Positions 17,288 through 27,332 of a stretch of 64,000 nt of DNA are shown here, in pieces. The notes below the pieces were generated by a model that searched no databases, was not told where the DNA came from, and saw only the letters and a list, made by a program, of their open reading frames with translations. Source of the DNA: Balneolaceae bacterium (GTDB lineage Bacteria; Bacteroidota; Rhodothermia; Balneolales; Balneolaceae); contig JAEPNO010000006.1 in the NCBI GenBank assembly GCA_017643365.1, positions 62,001-126,000 of the forward strand, written 5' to 3'. A program made the translations under genes and the position numbers. Every line of letters starts with the position of its first letter. Position 1 is the stretch's first letter.

Positions 17288-18598
17288 ATGTCATCATCAA
17301 AAAAGAATCAAAAGAACATTCTGCAAAAATTGGGGATTGAAAGCCTCAACGCCATGCAGGAAGAAGCCATGCACGCCATTCATTCGAATCCTGAAGTGGT
17401 GCTAATTTCCCCAACAGGCACGGGTAAAACACTGGCTTTTTTATTACCGATTATTCAAAATCTCGATGCAAATTGCACGGAAGTTCAGGCACTGATTTTG
17501 GTCCCATCACGTGAGCTTGCTATTCAGATCGAACAAGTCGCCCGCGAAATGGGCTCGGGTTACAAAGCCAATGCGTTTTTTGGCGGACAACCAATGTCGA
17601 AGGATAAATCGAATTTGAAGCACCGTCCCGCTATTCTAATCGGCACGCCGGGACGAGTGGCAGATCATCTACGAAAAGAATCCTTTACCACAGACTTTAT
17701 CCAAACACTGGTGCTCGACGAGTTCGATAAATCCTTGGAAGTAGGTTTTGAGGAAGAGATGAGTGAGATACTTGGCGAATTGCCGGCACTTACTAAAAAA
17801 GTACTTACCTCAGCTACACATGAAATCGAAATTCCGGAATTTGTAGCTCTTGATAATCCAAAAACTATCATCTACAAAGATTCCGGGGAATCGGAATTAA
17901 CCGTTAAGCGGGTGCTATCTCCATCCAAAGACAAACTGGATATTCTGGTTTCTTTGCTTCGGCATATTGGCGACAAACAAGGGGTTATTTTCTGCAATTT
18001 CAAAGAGTCGATACAGCGTGTGAGTGATTTTCTAAATCACTATAGCATCGGTCACGGTTGCTTTTACGGCGGTTTGGAACAATACGATCGGGAAATGGCA
18101 CTCATCAAATTTCGGAATGGAACGCATCGACTTTTATTAGCCACAGATTTGGCAGCAAGGGGTATCGATGTTCCGGAAATGGATTTCATTATCCATTACC
18201 ATCTTCCGATAAAAGAAGCGGAGTTCACCCATCGAAATGGACGAACGGCACGAATGAATAGCGGCGGTGTGGCGTATGTGCTGCAATGGGAGCAGGAAGA
18301 GTTGCCTGAGTTTATTCAACAAGCTGAAGTAGAAGAGGTGTTGGATGCGCCAGTTCCCTCAAAAACAGAATGGCAGACGGTTTACATCTCTGGTGGAAGA
18401 AAAGACAAAATTTCGAAAGGCGATATCGCCGGCTTGTTCTTCAAGCAAGGAAAGTTAAAAAAACATGAACTTGGCAGAATCGAACTAAAGCAAGACAGCG
18501 CGTTCGTGGCCGTAGAAACTTCAAAAGCTGAATCGCTCATCAAGCTGTTAGATAATTCGCGATTAAAAAAGAAAAAGGTGCGGGTTAAGATAGTATAG
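17288..18598 (+). CDS. DEAD-box RNA helicase with DbpA-type C-terminal domain
   Basis: About 436 residues from the ATG at 17288 (MSSSKKNQ). Motifs in order: Q-motif-like LNAMQEEAMHAI, motif I SPTGTGKT near residue 42, PSRELA, GTPGR, motif II as DEFD near 144, SATH, ATDLAARGID and motif VI HRNGRTAR. The last 75 residues (TVYISGGRKDKISKGDIAGL and onward) fit the DbpA RNA-binding domain, which in E. coli targets 23S rRNA helix 92. The likely role is ATP-driven remodelling during large-subunit ribosome assembly. Replacement of DEAD by DEFD is the one oddity and is conservative. Confidence 0.9.
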   Translation: MSSSKKNQKNILQKLGIESLNAMQEEAMHAIHSNPEVVLISPTGTGKTLAFLLPIIQNLDANCTEVQALILVPSRELAIQIEQVAREMGSGYKANAFFGGQPMSKDKSNLKHRPAILIGTPGRVADHLRKESFTTDFIQTLVLDEFDKSLEVGFEEEMSEILGELPALTKKVLTSATHEIEIPEFVALDNPKTIIYKDSGESELTVKRVLSPSKDKLDILVSLLRHIGDKQGVIFCNFKESIQRVSDFLNHYSIGHGCFYGGLEQYDREMALIKFRNGTHRLLLATDLAARGIDVPEMDFIIHYHLPIKEAEFTHRNGRTARMNSGGVAYVLQWEQEELPEFIQQAEVEEVLDAPVPSKTEWQTVYISGGRKDKISKGDIAGLFFKQGKLKKHELGRIELKQDSAFVAVETSKAESLIKLLDNSRLKKKKVRVKIV

Positions 18599-18909
18599 TT
18601 GTCGAGCTCTCAGTAAGGTCGTATCGCGATACGCCCATACTGAGGGTGCAACACACGCATACTCAAGGCGCGGCGAAGAGTCATCTCAAATAATTACATA
18701 GCTAAATTAAGAGTTGTGAAGATCCTTCTCCGCCAGCTGGCGGATCTGGATGCCTATTATAAATAGTTTAACGCTTATTCTGTACTATGTTTGAATTAAC
18801 AATTGTTGTTGTAGATCTATCGTCTAAATTCACCCTTTGATCCTTTGATCCTTTGATCCTTTGATCCTCTAATTCTCCCGGTTCCCGAGCCTGTCGAGGG
18901 GCCGTAAAA
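18599..18909. other. intergenic region with degraded repeats
   Basis: The region contains a perfect 14-base palindrome CGTATCGCGATACG (about 18618) and a degraded copy of the GTCA-type hairpin repeat (GCGGCGAAGAGTCATCTC through GAAGATCCTTCTCC). An 8-base tandem repeat at 18835-18866 follows. No gene is seen. Confidence 0.6.
18835..18866. repeat. 8-base tandem repeat (CTTTGATC x4)
   Basis: Four perfect head-to-tail copies of CTTTGATC lie about 45 bases beyond the stop of the leftward LytTR regulator gene. A different 8-base repeat occupies the same kind of position at 25347-25378. Confidence 0.9.
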
Positions 18910-19608
18910 CTACCCAATCAGTCTTTCCACATTCGATTTGAACATCTTTCCTATTGGGATTTGTGTTTCGCCGATGAAGATTCGATTGCCGATGATGCTG
19001 GTAATATGACTTTTCGAAACCGCAAAAGAACGGTGGACTTGCAGGAATTCTGTAGATCCAAATTCCTCTAACAATTCAGAGATTTTTTCTCGAACAGAAA
19101 GAGTTTTATCAGCAGTTACAACGTTGGTGTAATTGCCCGAAGCTTCCAAATATTGAACCTGATCCAATTCTATCTGAACGTAAGGTTTGTCTTCACGGAG
19201 GAAAATGGTGCGGGGTTTTTGCTCGGGTTCGGCAATAGGGGTAGTACTCTTTACAGGACTCGAAAGCGTGGTTTTGTTGATGGCTTTCAGAAATCGCTCG
19301 AAACTGAATGGCTTCAACAAATAATCAACCACATTCAGCTCGTAGCCTTCGAGGGCATATTCCTGATAAGCGGTGGTCACAATCACTTTTGGGGGATTGC
19401 TCAAAGTGCGCAAAAACTCAAATCCTTTGAGCGTAGGCATGTTCAAATCGAGAAAAATTAAATCAACGGTCTGGGCATTCAAAAACTCGATGGCTTCCAA
19501 CGCATCGTAGCAATTTTTAAGCAATTTCATGTTTGGCAACAGATCGCAATAACCTTTGATGATATCGTGGGCTACGTATTCGTCGTCGATGATGATGTAT
19601 TCGATCAT
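18910..19608 (-). CDS. LytTR-family response regulator
   Basis: A 232-residue two-domain regulator. The receiver (1-120) shows IIDDEY, the phosphoacceptor in LIFLDLNMP near residue 55, TTAYQEYA and LLKPF. The LytTR DNA-binding domain (about 135-232) shows YLEASGNYTNVVTADKTLSV, FLQVHRSFAVS and GRIFIGETQIPIGKMF. It would control transcription in response to a LytS/AlgZ-type kinase. Its ATG overlaps the stop of the upstream kinase fragment as ATGA. The next genes on the other strand encode an ABC exporter, a frequent target of such pairs. Confidence 0.93.
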   Translation of the reverse strand: MIEYIIIDDEYVAHDIIKGYCDLLPNMKLLKNCYDALEAIEFLNAQTVDLIFLDLNMPTLKGFEFLRTLSNPPKVIVTTAYQEYALEGYELNVVDYLLKPFSFERFLKAINKTTLSSPVKSTTPIAEPEQKPRTIFLREDKPYVQIELDQVQYLEASGNYTNVVTADKTLSVREKISELLEEFGSTEFLQVHRSFAVSKSHITSIIGNRIFIGETQIPIGKMFKSNVERLIG

Positions 19609-20087
19609 AGGTGCTGAATGCTTAGCATTGCGGTGTACTCGTTGTTGTGCAGTTCAATAAAAGTGTGGATGTAATCGATTTCCTTCTGAATCGCTACCCG
19701 CTTATTCTCACCCTCGTAAATACTGTAACGCATCAAATCCGACAGTTTTAAGATCAGGTTTTTGGCTTTCTGGGGATCAGAATCTACCGTGCCGTAAAGG
19801 TTATTCAGCATATTGAAAAAGAAATGCGGGTTCACCTGACTTTTAAGATGCTGCAGCTCGGTATGTTGCTGGATAGTTTTTAGAGCCAGTAATTCCCGGC
19901 GTTGTTTCACGATCCATCGGATGGCCCAGAAGATCATAAACACACAGTAAATAAATACCGAGAACGAGTAATACGGCTCGATGGCTTCGTCTTCGGTGTA
20001 CATAAACACGAGTGCGCCGCCTATCAGAATGATCCAGAAAGCGTATTTCTGAATCCAGGGAAATCGGGTGAAAAGGTTGTCGATCAT
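19605..20087 (-). CDS. LytS-type sensor histidine kinase lacking its ATPase domain
   Basis: 160 residues: two membrane helices (about 15-30, 40-62), a coiled linker, then the His_kinase domain with the phosphoacceptor motif QVNPHFFFNMLNNLYG near 92-107 and LSDLMRYSIYEG. The family normally continues another 150-190 residues with HATPase boxes N and G. Here the protein ends ELHNNEYTAMLSIQHL and its TGA overlaps the regulator ATG. The ATP-binding domain is therefore missing and autophosphorylation should be impossible. An internal deletion that kept the coupling to the regulator is the simplest reading. Confidence 0.8.
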   Translation of the reverse strand: MIDNLFTRFPWIQKYAFWIILIGGALVFMYTEDEAIEPYYSFSVFIYCVFMIFWAIRWIVKQRRELLALKTIQQHTELQHLKSQVNPHFFFNMLNNLYGTVDSDPQKAKNLILKLSDLMRYSIYEGENKRVAIQKEIDYIHTFIELHNNEYTAMLSIQHL

Positions 20088-20291
20088 GGCGCAAAGTTAG
20101 TGAAGCAACCGACCGCTAACAAAGTTCTTGATGAACAATCCAATACGAGGTACAAACCATTCATTTTTTGGGATGAGATAAATTCATCACTGAAAAGGAC
20201 ACGTTCATAATCACCAAAACAGTTTCTACGTCAAAAGCTCAGAGGCAAAGAATTGGACAGTTAATTTGGTCGAAAATTCAAATAACCGACC

Positions 20292-21161
20292 ATGAACACA
20301 CTTTCAATTACCAATCTTTCCAAAACTTATAACAACGGCGTAAAAGCATTAGACAACGTTTCTCTAAACATTCAAAATGGGCTTTTCGGATTGTTGGGAC
20401 CAAACGGCGCGGGGAAATCCAGTTTGATGCGTACCATCGCAACACTGCAAAACCCGGATGCAGGCTCAGTTTATTTAAACGACATCAATATTCTGGAACA
20501 ACCGCATCAGCTAAGAGAGAATCTTGGGTATTTACCGCAGGAATTCGGGCTCTATCCGAACATTCCGGCGGAGGTTTTGCTTAACCATTTCGCGGTGTTG
20601 AAAGGAATTTCTGACAAGAAAAAGCGAAAAGAACGGGTGGAATATTTGCTCGATCAAACCAATTTGTATCAACATCGGAAAAAGAAACTGGGCGGGTTTT
20701 CGGGAGGCATGAAACAGCGTTTTGGCATTGCACAGGCGTTACTCACCAATCCCAAATTGATTATCGTGGACGAACCCACAGCCGGACTCGATCCCACCGA
20801 GCGCAATCGGTTTCACAATGTGTTGAGCGAGTTAGGCGAACAGGCAATCGTGATTTTATCCACGCATTTTGTCGATGATGTGAAGGAGCTGTGTACGAAC
20901 ATGGCCATCATGAACGAGGGTAAAGTGCTTTGGTCGGGTGCACCGGAAAAAGCTATTTCTAACATCGAGGGGAAAGTGTGGCAAAAGCAGATTTCAAGAG
21001 ATCAGATTGAAGGATATAAAACAGAATACATGGTAATTGCGGAGCAGCTTTTCCGAGGCAAACCGCTGGTTTATGTGTACGCTGAGGATGATCCCGGAAC
21101 AGGATTTCTGCCTGTTCAAACGGATCTAAATCATGTCTATTTCTCTGCCATTCAGCGCTGA
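20292..21161 (+). CDS. ABC transporter ATP-binding protein
   Basis: A 289-residue ATPase subunit. Walker A is GPNGAGKS at 36-43, then a Q-loop (YLPQEFG), signature FSGGMKQRFGIAQAL, Walker B LIIVDEPTAGLDP and the switch His in STHFVDD. The C-terminal 80 residues (EGKVWQKQISRDQIE and onward) are the extra domain seen in ATPases paired with permease/M1-peptidase proteins. The permease gene starts at 21196, 35 bases later, in the same direction, so they form a transporter operon. The substrate is unknown. Confidence 0.93.
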   Translation: MNTLSITNLSKTYNNGVKALDNVSLNIQNGLFGLLGPNGAGKSSLMRTIATLQNPDAGSVYLNDINILEQPHQLRENLGYLPQEFGLYPNIPAEVLLNHFAVLKGISDKKKRKERVEYLLDQTNLYQHRKKKLGGFSGGMKQRFGIAQALLTNPKLIIVDEPTAGLDPTERNRFHNVLSELGEQAIVILSTHFVDDVKELCTNMAIMNEGKVLWSGAPEKAISNIEGKVWQKQISRDQIEGYKTEYMVIAEQLFRGKPLVYVYAEDDPGTGFLPVQTDLNHVYFSAIQR

Positions 21162-21195
21162 TATCTGCACAAAAACTCCCTCAATTTCCATCATT

Positions 21196-24100
21196 ATGTT
21201 TGCCGAACTTTTCCTTTTCGAACTCAAATACCGAGCCCGTCGCTTCGACACCTATTTTTATTTCATCGCCCTTTTTCTGTTTTCGATCATTAGCGTCGAC
21301 TTCATTTTCGAAGGACAGCTCACCACGCTTTTGCCCAATTCTCCAATCGTGATTGCCCGAACCATGGGCATCGTTTCTGCACTCTTTTTGATGATTGTAT
21401 CTATGATTGCAGGCACTTCAATATTGAGAGATTTCACTCAAAACTCCCACGTGTTATTGTTCTCATTTCCTTTTACCAAAGCTCAATATTTACTATCGAG
21501 GTTTCTGGGGTCGTTTGTTGTGGTTGTTCTCATTTTTACCGCATTGCCATTGGGGATGATGCTCATCCCACTTTTGCCATGGCACCAAACTTCAGAGTTG
21601 TAGAGCTTCCACCTTTGGTCGTATTTCCAGCCATTTTTTGGGTTAATTTTACCAACGTTATTCTTCAGCAGCGCTTTGTTTTATGTCACCGGTTTACTCA
21701 CCCGAAAACTACTTTTGGTGTACATTCAAGGCTTCTTTTTCTTGTTGATTTACTTGTTCTCGCTGCAACTTGCGGTGGGCTCAGACGACCTGTTTTTAAC
21801 CACACTGCTCGAGCCATTCACTTTTCAAAGTGTGCGAATAATTACCGGAGGCTGGAGTATGGCGGATCGAGTTTCTGCGATGGTGCCCATCGAAGGCGTG
21901 TTGCTTGTTAATCGACTTTTGTGGATTTCTTTGGGGATATTCACGCTTGGCCTTGGCTACGCTCGGTTTCAATTTAGCGTGCATCTTAAATCATCCCGAA
22001 AGCAGAAAAAGCTGGATCAAAGTGAAGAAATTCCATCCATAAAAAGAGTACATCGTTTCGCTTCAGTTTTTTCAAATGTGGATGTAAAGCCAGATGCTTT
22101 TCGGCAGTTGTTGCATCATACGGTGTTTAATCTACGGCTGATAGTGTCTGAAATTTCATTCTGGGCGATTTTGCTGTGTGCAGCCGGAATTTTGTTGATC
22201 AACGGGTTTAGCCTCGGCACCGACTTTGGAGTTGATAATCTGCCTACCACATATCTGATTGTGGGCGAGTTGGTGGAGCTGACTTTTTTCTTTTTTATCG
22301 GGATAATCCTGTTTTACTCCGGCGAATTGATGTGGAAAGAGCGGGGTGAGACCATCCATTTAGTAGCTGATGCTTTGCCGGTTCCAAACTGGGTTCAGCT
22401 CACCGGAAAAGTACTCGGCTTACTCTGTCTATTGGTGATTCTTATCGTGCTGATGATTGCAACCGGAATCGGGTTTCAAGTGACACACAGTTATTTCGAT
22501 TTCGAGATTGAGTTGTACCTGATAGCATTTTTTGTGGAGATTTTCCCATTTTTGGTGCTGATTAGTGTGGTGAGTTTTATCTCGCAGGTGCTCGTAAATC
22601 ACAAATATGTGGCACACTTTATTACAGCTGCTTTTCTTTTCATAACTACGGCAGGATTTTCAACATTCGACCTCAATCACAATTTGATTTCATTCGGTGG
22701 TTCGGTGTTACCAACCTACTCCGATATGAACGGGTTTTCTTATATGATGAGCTCCTACCTTTGGATTAAATCGTATTGGTTAGCAATCACGTTTTTGATT
22801 TTTGTGTTGGTGATTGCTCTACTTCCGCGAGGCTCTGAATCAAGATTTCTTCAACGTCTAGCCGGTTATCGCTCAAATTTCACTCATTCGTTAAAGCTTG
22901 CAAGCGGTCTCTTTTTTGTGGGATGTTTGATCACCGGATCGATGATTTTCTATCACACCAATATTGCCAGCACGTATTACAGTACATCAGAAGAACAGCA
23001 ACTGAGAGCCGATTACGAGCAGCAGTTCAGTTATATCAAAGAGCTCCCGCATCCTGAAATGACCGCTGTTTATTTGGAGTTAGATTTGTATCCATCAGCC
23101 TTGAGCTATCAGGTTAAAGGGCGTTATCAATTGGTAAATAAATCGACCGAAAGCATTGATGGCTTTTACATCCAAAAACTTCCGAATGAGCATGTTCTTC
23201 TGAAATTTCCCGATCAGGCTACTATTGCGTCCATCGAGAGTACCAACGCTAATTTTGGATTGTATAAAATCAGTTTGAATGAACCTATGTTGCTCGGCGA
23301 TACTCTGGAATTAGCGTTTCAGCAAAGATATCAGGTTCCGAAATTTTCGTCGGAATTTAGTCCGTATTTGGTGTCAAACGGTACGTTAATTGATGACTAC
23401 CACTTGCCTTCGCTTGGCTATTTGGAAGACATCGAGATTGCTAACCCAAAACTTAGAGCCGAGTTTGGATTGCCTGAAAAACCTGTGAATCCTATCGAAG
23501 ATGTGAATTCCCGCACCATCGGAAAAGCAAACGGGAATGGCGAATACATCGATTATGAAGTGACTGTTAGCACGGATTCTGCTCAGGTTGCCATCGCTCC
23601 CGGTAACTTGATCAAAAGATGGATCGAAGAAGACCGAGCGTATTTTCATTATAAAACTGATCAGAAGATTTCGAATTTATTCAGCATGGTTTCGTCAGAT
23701 TATGAAGTGATCTCTTCGTCATTAATAACAAAAGATTCGGCGGTGGTTGAGCTGGAAATCTACCATCATCCCGGTCATGAATTTAATACCGAGAGCATGA
23801 TGACGGGGATGAAGAACTCGCTGGATTACTTTTCGGAGCACTTTTCGCCCTATCAGTTTGATCATCTTCGAATCGTGGAAGTGCCCATTTATCATGATCG
23901 GGCTCAATCGATTCCGGGAATCATTACAGTAGCTGAAAACATGGGGTTTACTTTGGAACCGAACTCTGAATCTATCCCTGATCTACCTTTTTTCATCACC
24001 GCGCACGAAGTAGCGCATCAATGGTGGGGTGATCAGGTAAATGCTGCGGATGTTCCCGGACAGCTTATGATTGCTGAAACGCTAGCACAATACTCCGCGC

Positions 24101-24798
24101 TTATGGTATTTAGACAACGCTATGGCGAAAATTTGACTAATGAGCTTTTGAAATCAAATATGCGGCAGTATTTCAAGAAACGGACGGGAAAAGATGAGGA
24201 TGAATCGCCGTTGAGCTTAGTGAAGTCGGGCGAGGATCACGTGTATTACCGAAAGGGATTAGTTGTGATGAATGCATTAGAACGATTGATTTCGGAAGAG
24301 AAAATCAACGCAGTATTATCGAGCTTTATCAAAGATTGGAACTCACAAAATGGAATAAAGCACAAGTTTGAGAGTCGATATCCTACAACCGAAGATTTAC
24401 TGAGCTATCTTTATGAAGTGACGCCAGAGGCTAAAATATCACAGGTGATAGAACTGCTTGAATCGGTGATTATTTACGATAATGAAATTAAGGAAGTGAA
24501 AGCCGATCAATTAGCTTCAGGTGATTATCAGGTAGAGCCAATACTGCAGCTGAGAAAACTGGATGTTTCTGATTGGGAGTCTGAACGTGAAATTAATTTT
24601 GATCATCCCGTAGAAATCGGATTCTATTCGGTAGATGAAGATGGGGAATTAAGGTTAATCGACATCAAAGGAATCCATCGCCAAAACAACGAAGAATCGT
24701 TCATTTATGAGTTTAGTGAAAAGCCGGATGTGGTGGTTATCGATCCAAAACTGATGTTGTTGGATAGAGATGTGCTGGATAATAAGAAAGAGTCCTAG
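21196..24798 (+). pseudogene. ABC permease fused to M1 aminopeptidase, interrupted by an in-frame TAG
   Basis: One frame of about 1200 codons with a single TAG at codon 136 (21601-21603). It begins FAELFLFELKYRARRFDTYF and runs through membrane helices to HQTSEL-stop, then continues SFHLWSYFQPFFGLILP with further helices to about residue 600. The C-terminal half is an M1 metallopeptidase with HEVAH at about 937-941, the next zinc-ligand Glu in AETLAQYSALM, and AENMG upstream. Such fusions pair with the ATPase just before. An internal start near 21676 would still give 1040 residues including the peptidase, so partial function is possible. It otherwise shows no decay, so the stop is recent or a sequence error. 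Confidence 0.85.
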
Positions 24799-25127
24799 TA
24801 AGGGCGTATCGCGGCCCTTACATCAAGTCACTGAGAGCGTAGCGAAGAGTCTTCACAAAAAGGTGTTTCCATAAATTGATAGTGAAGATCCATCACTTCG
24901 TTCTGGATGACTCGTTGTTATTGAATCGTTTATTACAAGGAGTCCTTTCCCTTTTGAAATGGGAAGCTATTTATGCACCGAAACTCAAAATTCGAGTGTA
25001 GGTGTAGAAGGGGTTTGTTCCTATTTGTGGAAATAACCAAGGACTAAAGTCCTTGCTTGATTATGTACTTTGTAGAACCACATTTTGATTCCAATAGTTA
25101 CTCACGCCTAGCTAAACAAGTCAATCT
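24799..25127. repeat. dispersed hairpin repeats, left flank of the duplication
   Basis: The region holds the hairpin GTAAGGGC...GCCCTTAC (24799-24824) and a GTCA-type hairpin module starting near 24827. A variant segment follows with TTTATGCACCGAAAC (24970-24984), then CAAGGACTAAAGTCCTTG (25038) and a second GTCA module from 25120. The part 24941-25127 is nearly the same as 29879-30065, 4938 bases away. No gene is seen. Confidence 0.8.
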
Positions 25128-25346
25128 GAGCGTAGCGAAGAGTCTTCCCAAATTTTTACATATCCAAATTTAGAGTTTTAAAGATCCATCATTCACTTAT
25201 GGATGACCTAAATTCGCAACTCGTAATTTTCAACCAACGAAGCTAATCTGTGTTAAAGCTTCGATTAGTAAACTTTAGCGTAGTTGATCTTTATTCATTA
25301 TTCGTAGATCAATTTGTTTGGATTAACAATTTTGAAGTACGCACAT

Positions 25347-25378
25347 TGTTCCTCTGTTCCTCTGTTCCTCTGTTCCTC
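25347..25378. repeat. 8-base tandem repeat (TGTTCCTC x4), copy 1
   Basis: Four perfect copies end two bases before the stop codon of the leftward amidohydrolase gene. Repeat number variation would alter only the 3' untranslated end. The same run recurs in the second duplication copy at 30285-30316. Confidence 0.9.
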
Positions 25379-25380
25379 AG

Positions 25381-27132
25381 CTACTCATTAAATCCATCAA
25401 AAACCAACCGCCCATCAACGATAGTGCCCAGGATTTTGCCGGTCCATAAGGAATTGGGGTTTTGTTCTCCAACGTTTAATACATCGATGTTTAGGATGGT
25501 AAGATCCGCGCGCTTTCCTACTTCGATGGTGCCGAGTACATCTTCTTGAAATGCTGCATAGGCCGACCAACTAGTATAAGCACGCAAAGCTTCTTCGGGA
25601 GTGAGCGCCTGTTCGGGATACCAACCGCCTTCGGGCTGATGATCCTTATTTTTTCGGGTGATGGCGGCATAAAATCCATAAAAGAAATTGTGATCACTAC
25701 CGGTTAAATCAGAATTGAAAGTAAGCGGAACGCCATGCTCTCGAAAAGTGCGCCATGCGTAAGCGCCTTTGATCCGTTCGCTGCCTACGCGATCTTCTGC
25801 CCAACCCATATCCTCAGCCATGTGCGGTGGCTCCATCGATGAGATGAGCTCCAAATCCGCAAATCGTTGAAAATCGTTTGGGTGAACCACCTGGGCGTGT
25901 TCAATTCGATGTCGATTTGATTTGGCTTGAGGGTTGGCTTCAAAAACACGTTGATAAAAGTTGAGCATATCCCGATTTCCGGCATCTCCAATTGCATGAA
26001 TTCCGAGCTGAAATCCGGCTTCCATCATTTGCTCAACCAGCTCTTCATTAAAACCGTAGTCTTCGCCACTAATGCCTCGGTGACCGGGTTTATCGGAATA
26101 ATCATCGATCAATTTTGCACCGCGAATTCCTAATGATCCATCGTAATACGCCTTTACTGCACGCACGGTGAACAGCTCGCCGGACTCGGTTTCCGGACCT
26201 TTCTGCATCCAATCTTTCAAAAGTTGTTCATCGGTGGCTTGCAACATGGCATACACACGAACCGGAGAAATACCCTCATCTTCCAATTGTTGATATGCTT
26301 CGAGATATTCCCGATTGGTGCCAGCATCATGAAACGCTGTGTAGCCCGACTGAGCCATAACCTCCATCCCATGAAGAGCAATCCGGCGAAAATCTTCTTC
26401 GGTTTTTGCGGGAAGTGATTCTTCGATTAACTCGGCTGCATTATTTAAAAAGATGCCGTTTGGCTGCCCATTTTGGTCTTTAACGATTTCCCCGCCTACC
26501 GGAGATTCTGTTTCGGCGGTAATTCCTGCACGACTCATCGCTTCGTAATTGGCTACCGAGGTAAAACCATGCGTACCAATAATAAATACGGGTCGATCGG
26601 GAAAGGCATCAGATAAATCCTGAGCAGTTGGTAATAACTCGGAGGCCATACTACCTTCATCATAACCAAAACCCAGAATCCAATCGCCGGCAGCAGTTGA
26701 TTCCTCCTGATGATCGAGCAAATGTTGCACAATCGATTCCTTATCCGCCAAACCGCTTAAATCTATTTTTCCTAAATCTTCTCCAAAATAATAAGGGTGC
26801 GCGTGACTGTCGACCAAGCCGGGAATTACGGTTCCGCCTTTTGCATCCAGCATTGTCGTGTTTTCATTTCGATAAGAAAGTGCGGTCTCCTCATCACCAA
26901 CAAACACGATATTTGTGCCTTCAATCACGATGGCTTCAGCATCGGGATTCCATTGCCCGTTTTGAAAAGGTGCGGCTGAATTCGTGCTTCCATCTTGATC
27001 CGGACCTGGCCACGCTAAGGTATAAACGTTGGCATTTGTGATGATTGTCCGTTCAGGGGCATTAGTTTTACAAGCCCAAAATGAGACAGTTGAAAAGAAG
27101 CAGATCAGAATAAGGGAGTAGAATTTTTGCAT
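25381..27132 (-). CDS. YtcJ-like amidohydrolase lipoprotein, copy 1
   Basis: About 583 residues from the ATG at 27132, which gives a clean lipoprotein signal (KFYSLILICFFSTVSFWAC); a start 17 codons upstream would mask it. The enzyme core belongs to the amidohydro_3 group. It shows VIPGLVDSHAHPYYFG with the metal-binding HxH, FHDAGTN, VRAVKAYYDGSLG, a later zinc ligand in GIHAIGDAGN, RIEHAQVV, and the C-terminal GKRADLTILN. It should hydrolyse an amide or related bond of an unknown substrate in the periplasm or at the envelope. It is divergent from the aldo/keto reductase gene, sharing a 200-base regulatory gap. Confidence 0.92.
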   Translation of the reverse strand: MQKFYSLILICFFSTVSFWACKTNAPERTIITNANVYTLAWPGPDQDGSTNSAAPFQNGQWNPDAEAIVIEGTNIVFVGDEETALSYRNENTTMLDAKGGTVIPGLVDSHAHPYYFGEDLGKIDLSGLADKESIVQHLLDHQEESTAAGDWILGFGYDEGSMASELLPTAQDLSDAFPDRPVFIIGTHGFTSVANYEAMSRAGITAETESPVGGEIVKDQNGQPNGIFLNNAAELIEESLPAKTEEDFRRIALHGMEVMAQSGYTAFHDAGTNREYLEAYQQLEDEGISPVRVYAMLQATDEQLLKDWMQKGPETESGELFTVRAVKAYYDGSLGIRGAKLIDDYSDKPGHRGISGEDYGFNEELVEQMMEAGFQLGIHAIGDAGNRDMLNFYQRVFEANPQAKSNRHRIEHAQVVHPNDFQRFADLELISSMEPPHMAEDMGWAEDRVGSERIKGAYAWRTFREHGVPLTFNSDLTGSDHNFFYGFYAAITRKNKDHQPEGGWYPEQALTPEEALRAYTSWSAYAAFQEDVLGTIEVGKRADLTILNIDVLNVGEQNPNSLWTGKILGTIVDGRLVFDGFNE

Positions 27133-27282
27133 GCTTAAAAGTGATGGGATTGTGCTATGATGGATTGAAGATATTGCAGCCAAGTATCGGACAATCGGAC
27201 TAGTTATTCAACTTATCAAAGATTAGTTTAGGCGCTAACCATTCAAAAATTAACTCTTTGTTAATCAGAACGTTGCAATGTT

Positions 27283-27304
27283 TAATGCTGTTGCAACAGT
27301 ATTA
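27283..27304. promoter_or_regulatory. 22-base palindrome between divergent genes, copy 1
   Basis: The left half is TAATGCTGTTG and the right half is its reverse complement with one base pair differing. It lies 29 bases before the aldo/keto reductase ATG and about 150 bases before the amidohydrolase ATG. A dimeric repressor or activator site is plausible. Confidence 0.6.
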
Positions 27305-27332
27305 ATGAAGAAACATCAAAGTAAACATCACT

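Noticed and set aside
25250-25549. 99-codon rightward open frame overlapping the end of the amidohydrolase (also at 30188-30487)
   Set aside because: It runs through the 8-base tandem repeat and antisense to a well-supported gene; its presence in both copies only reflects the duplication.
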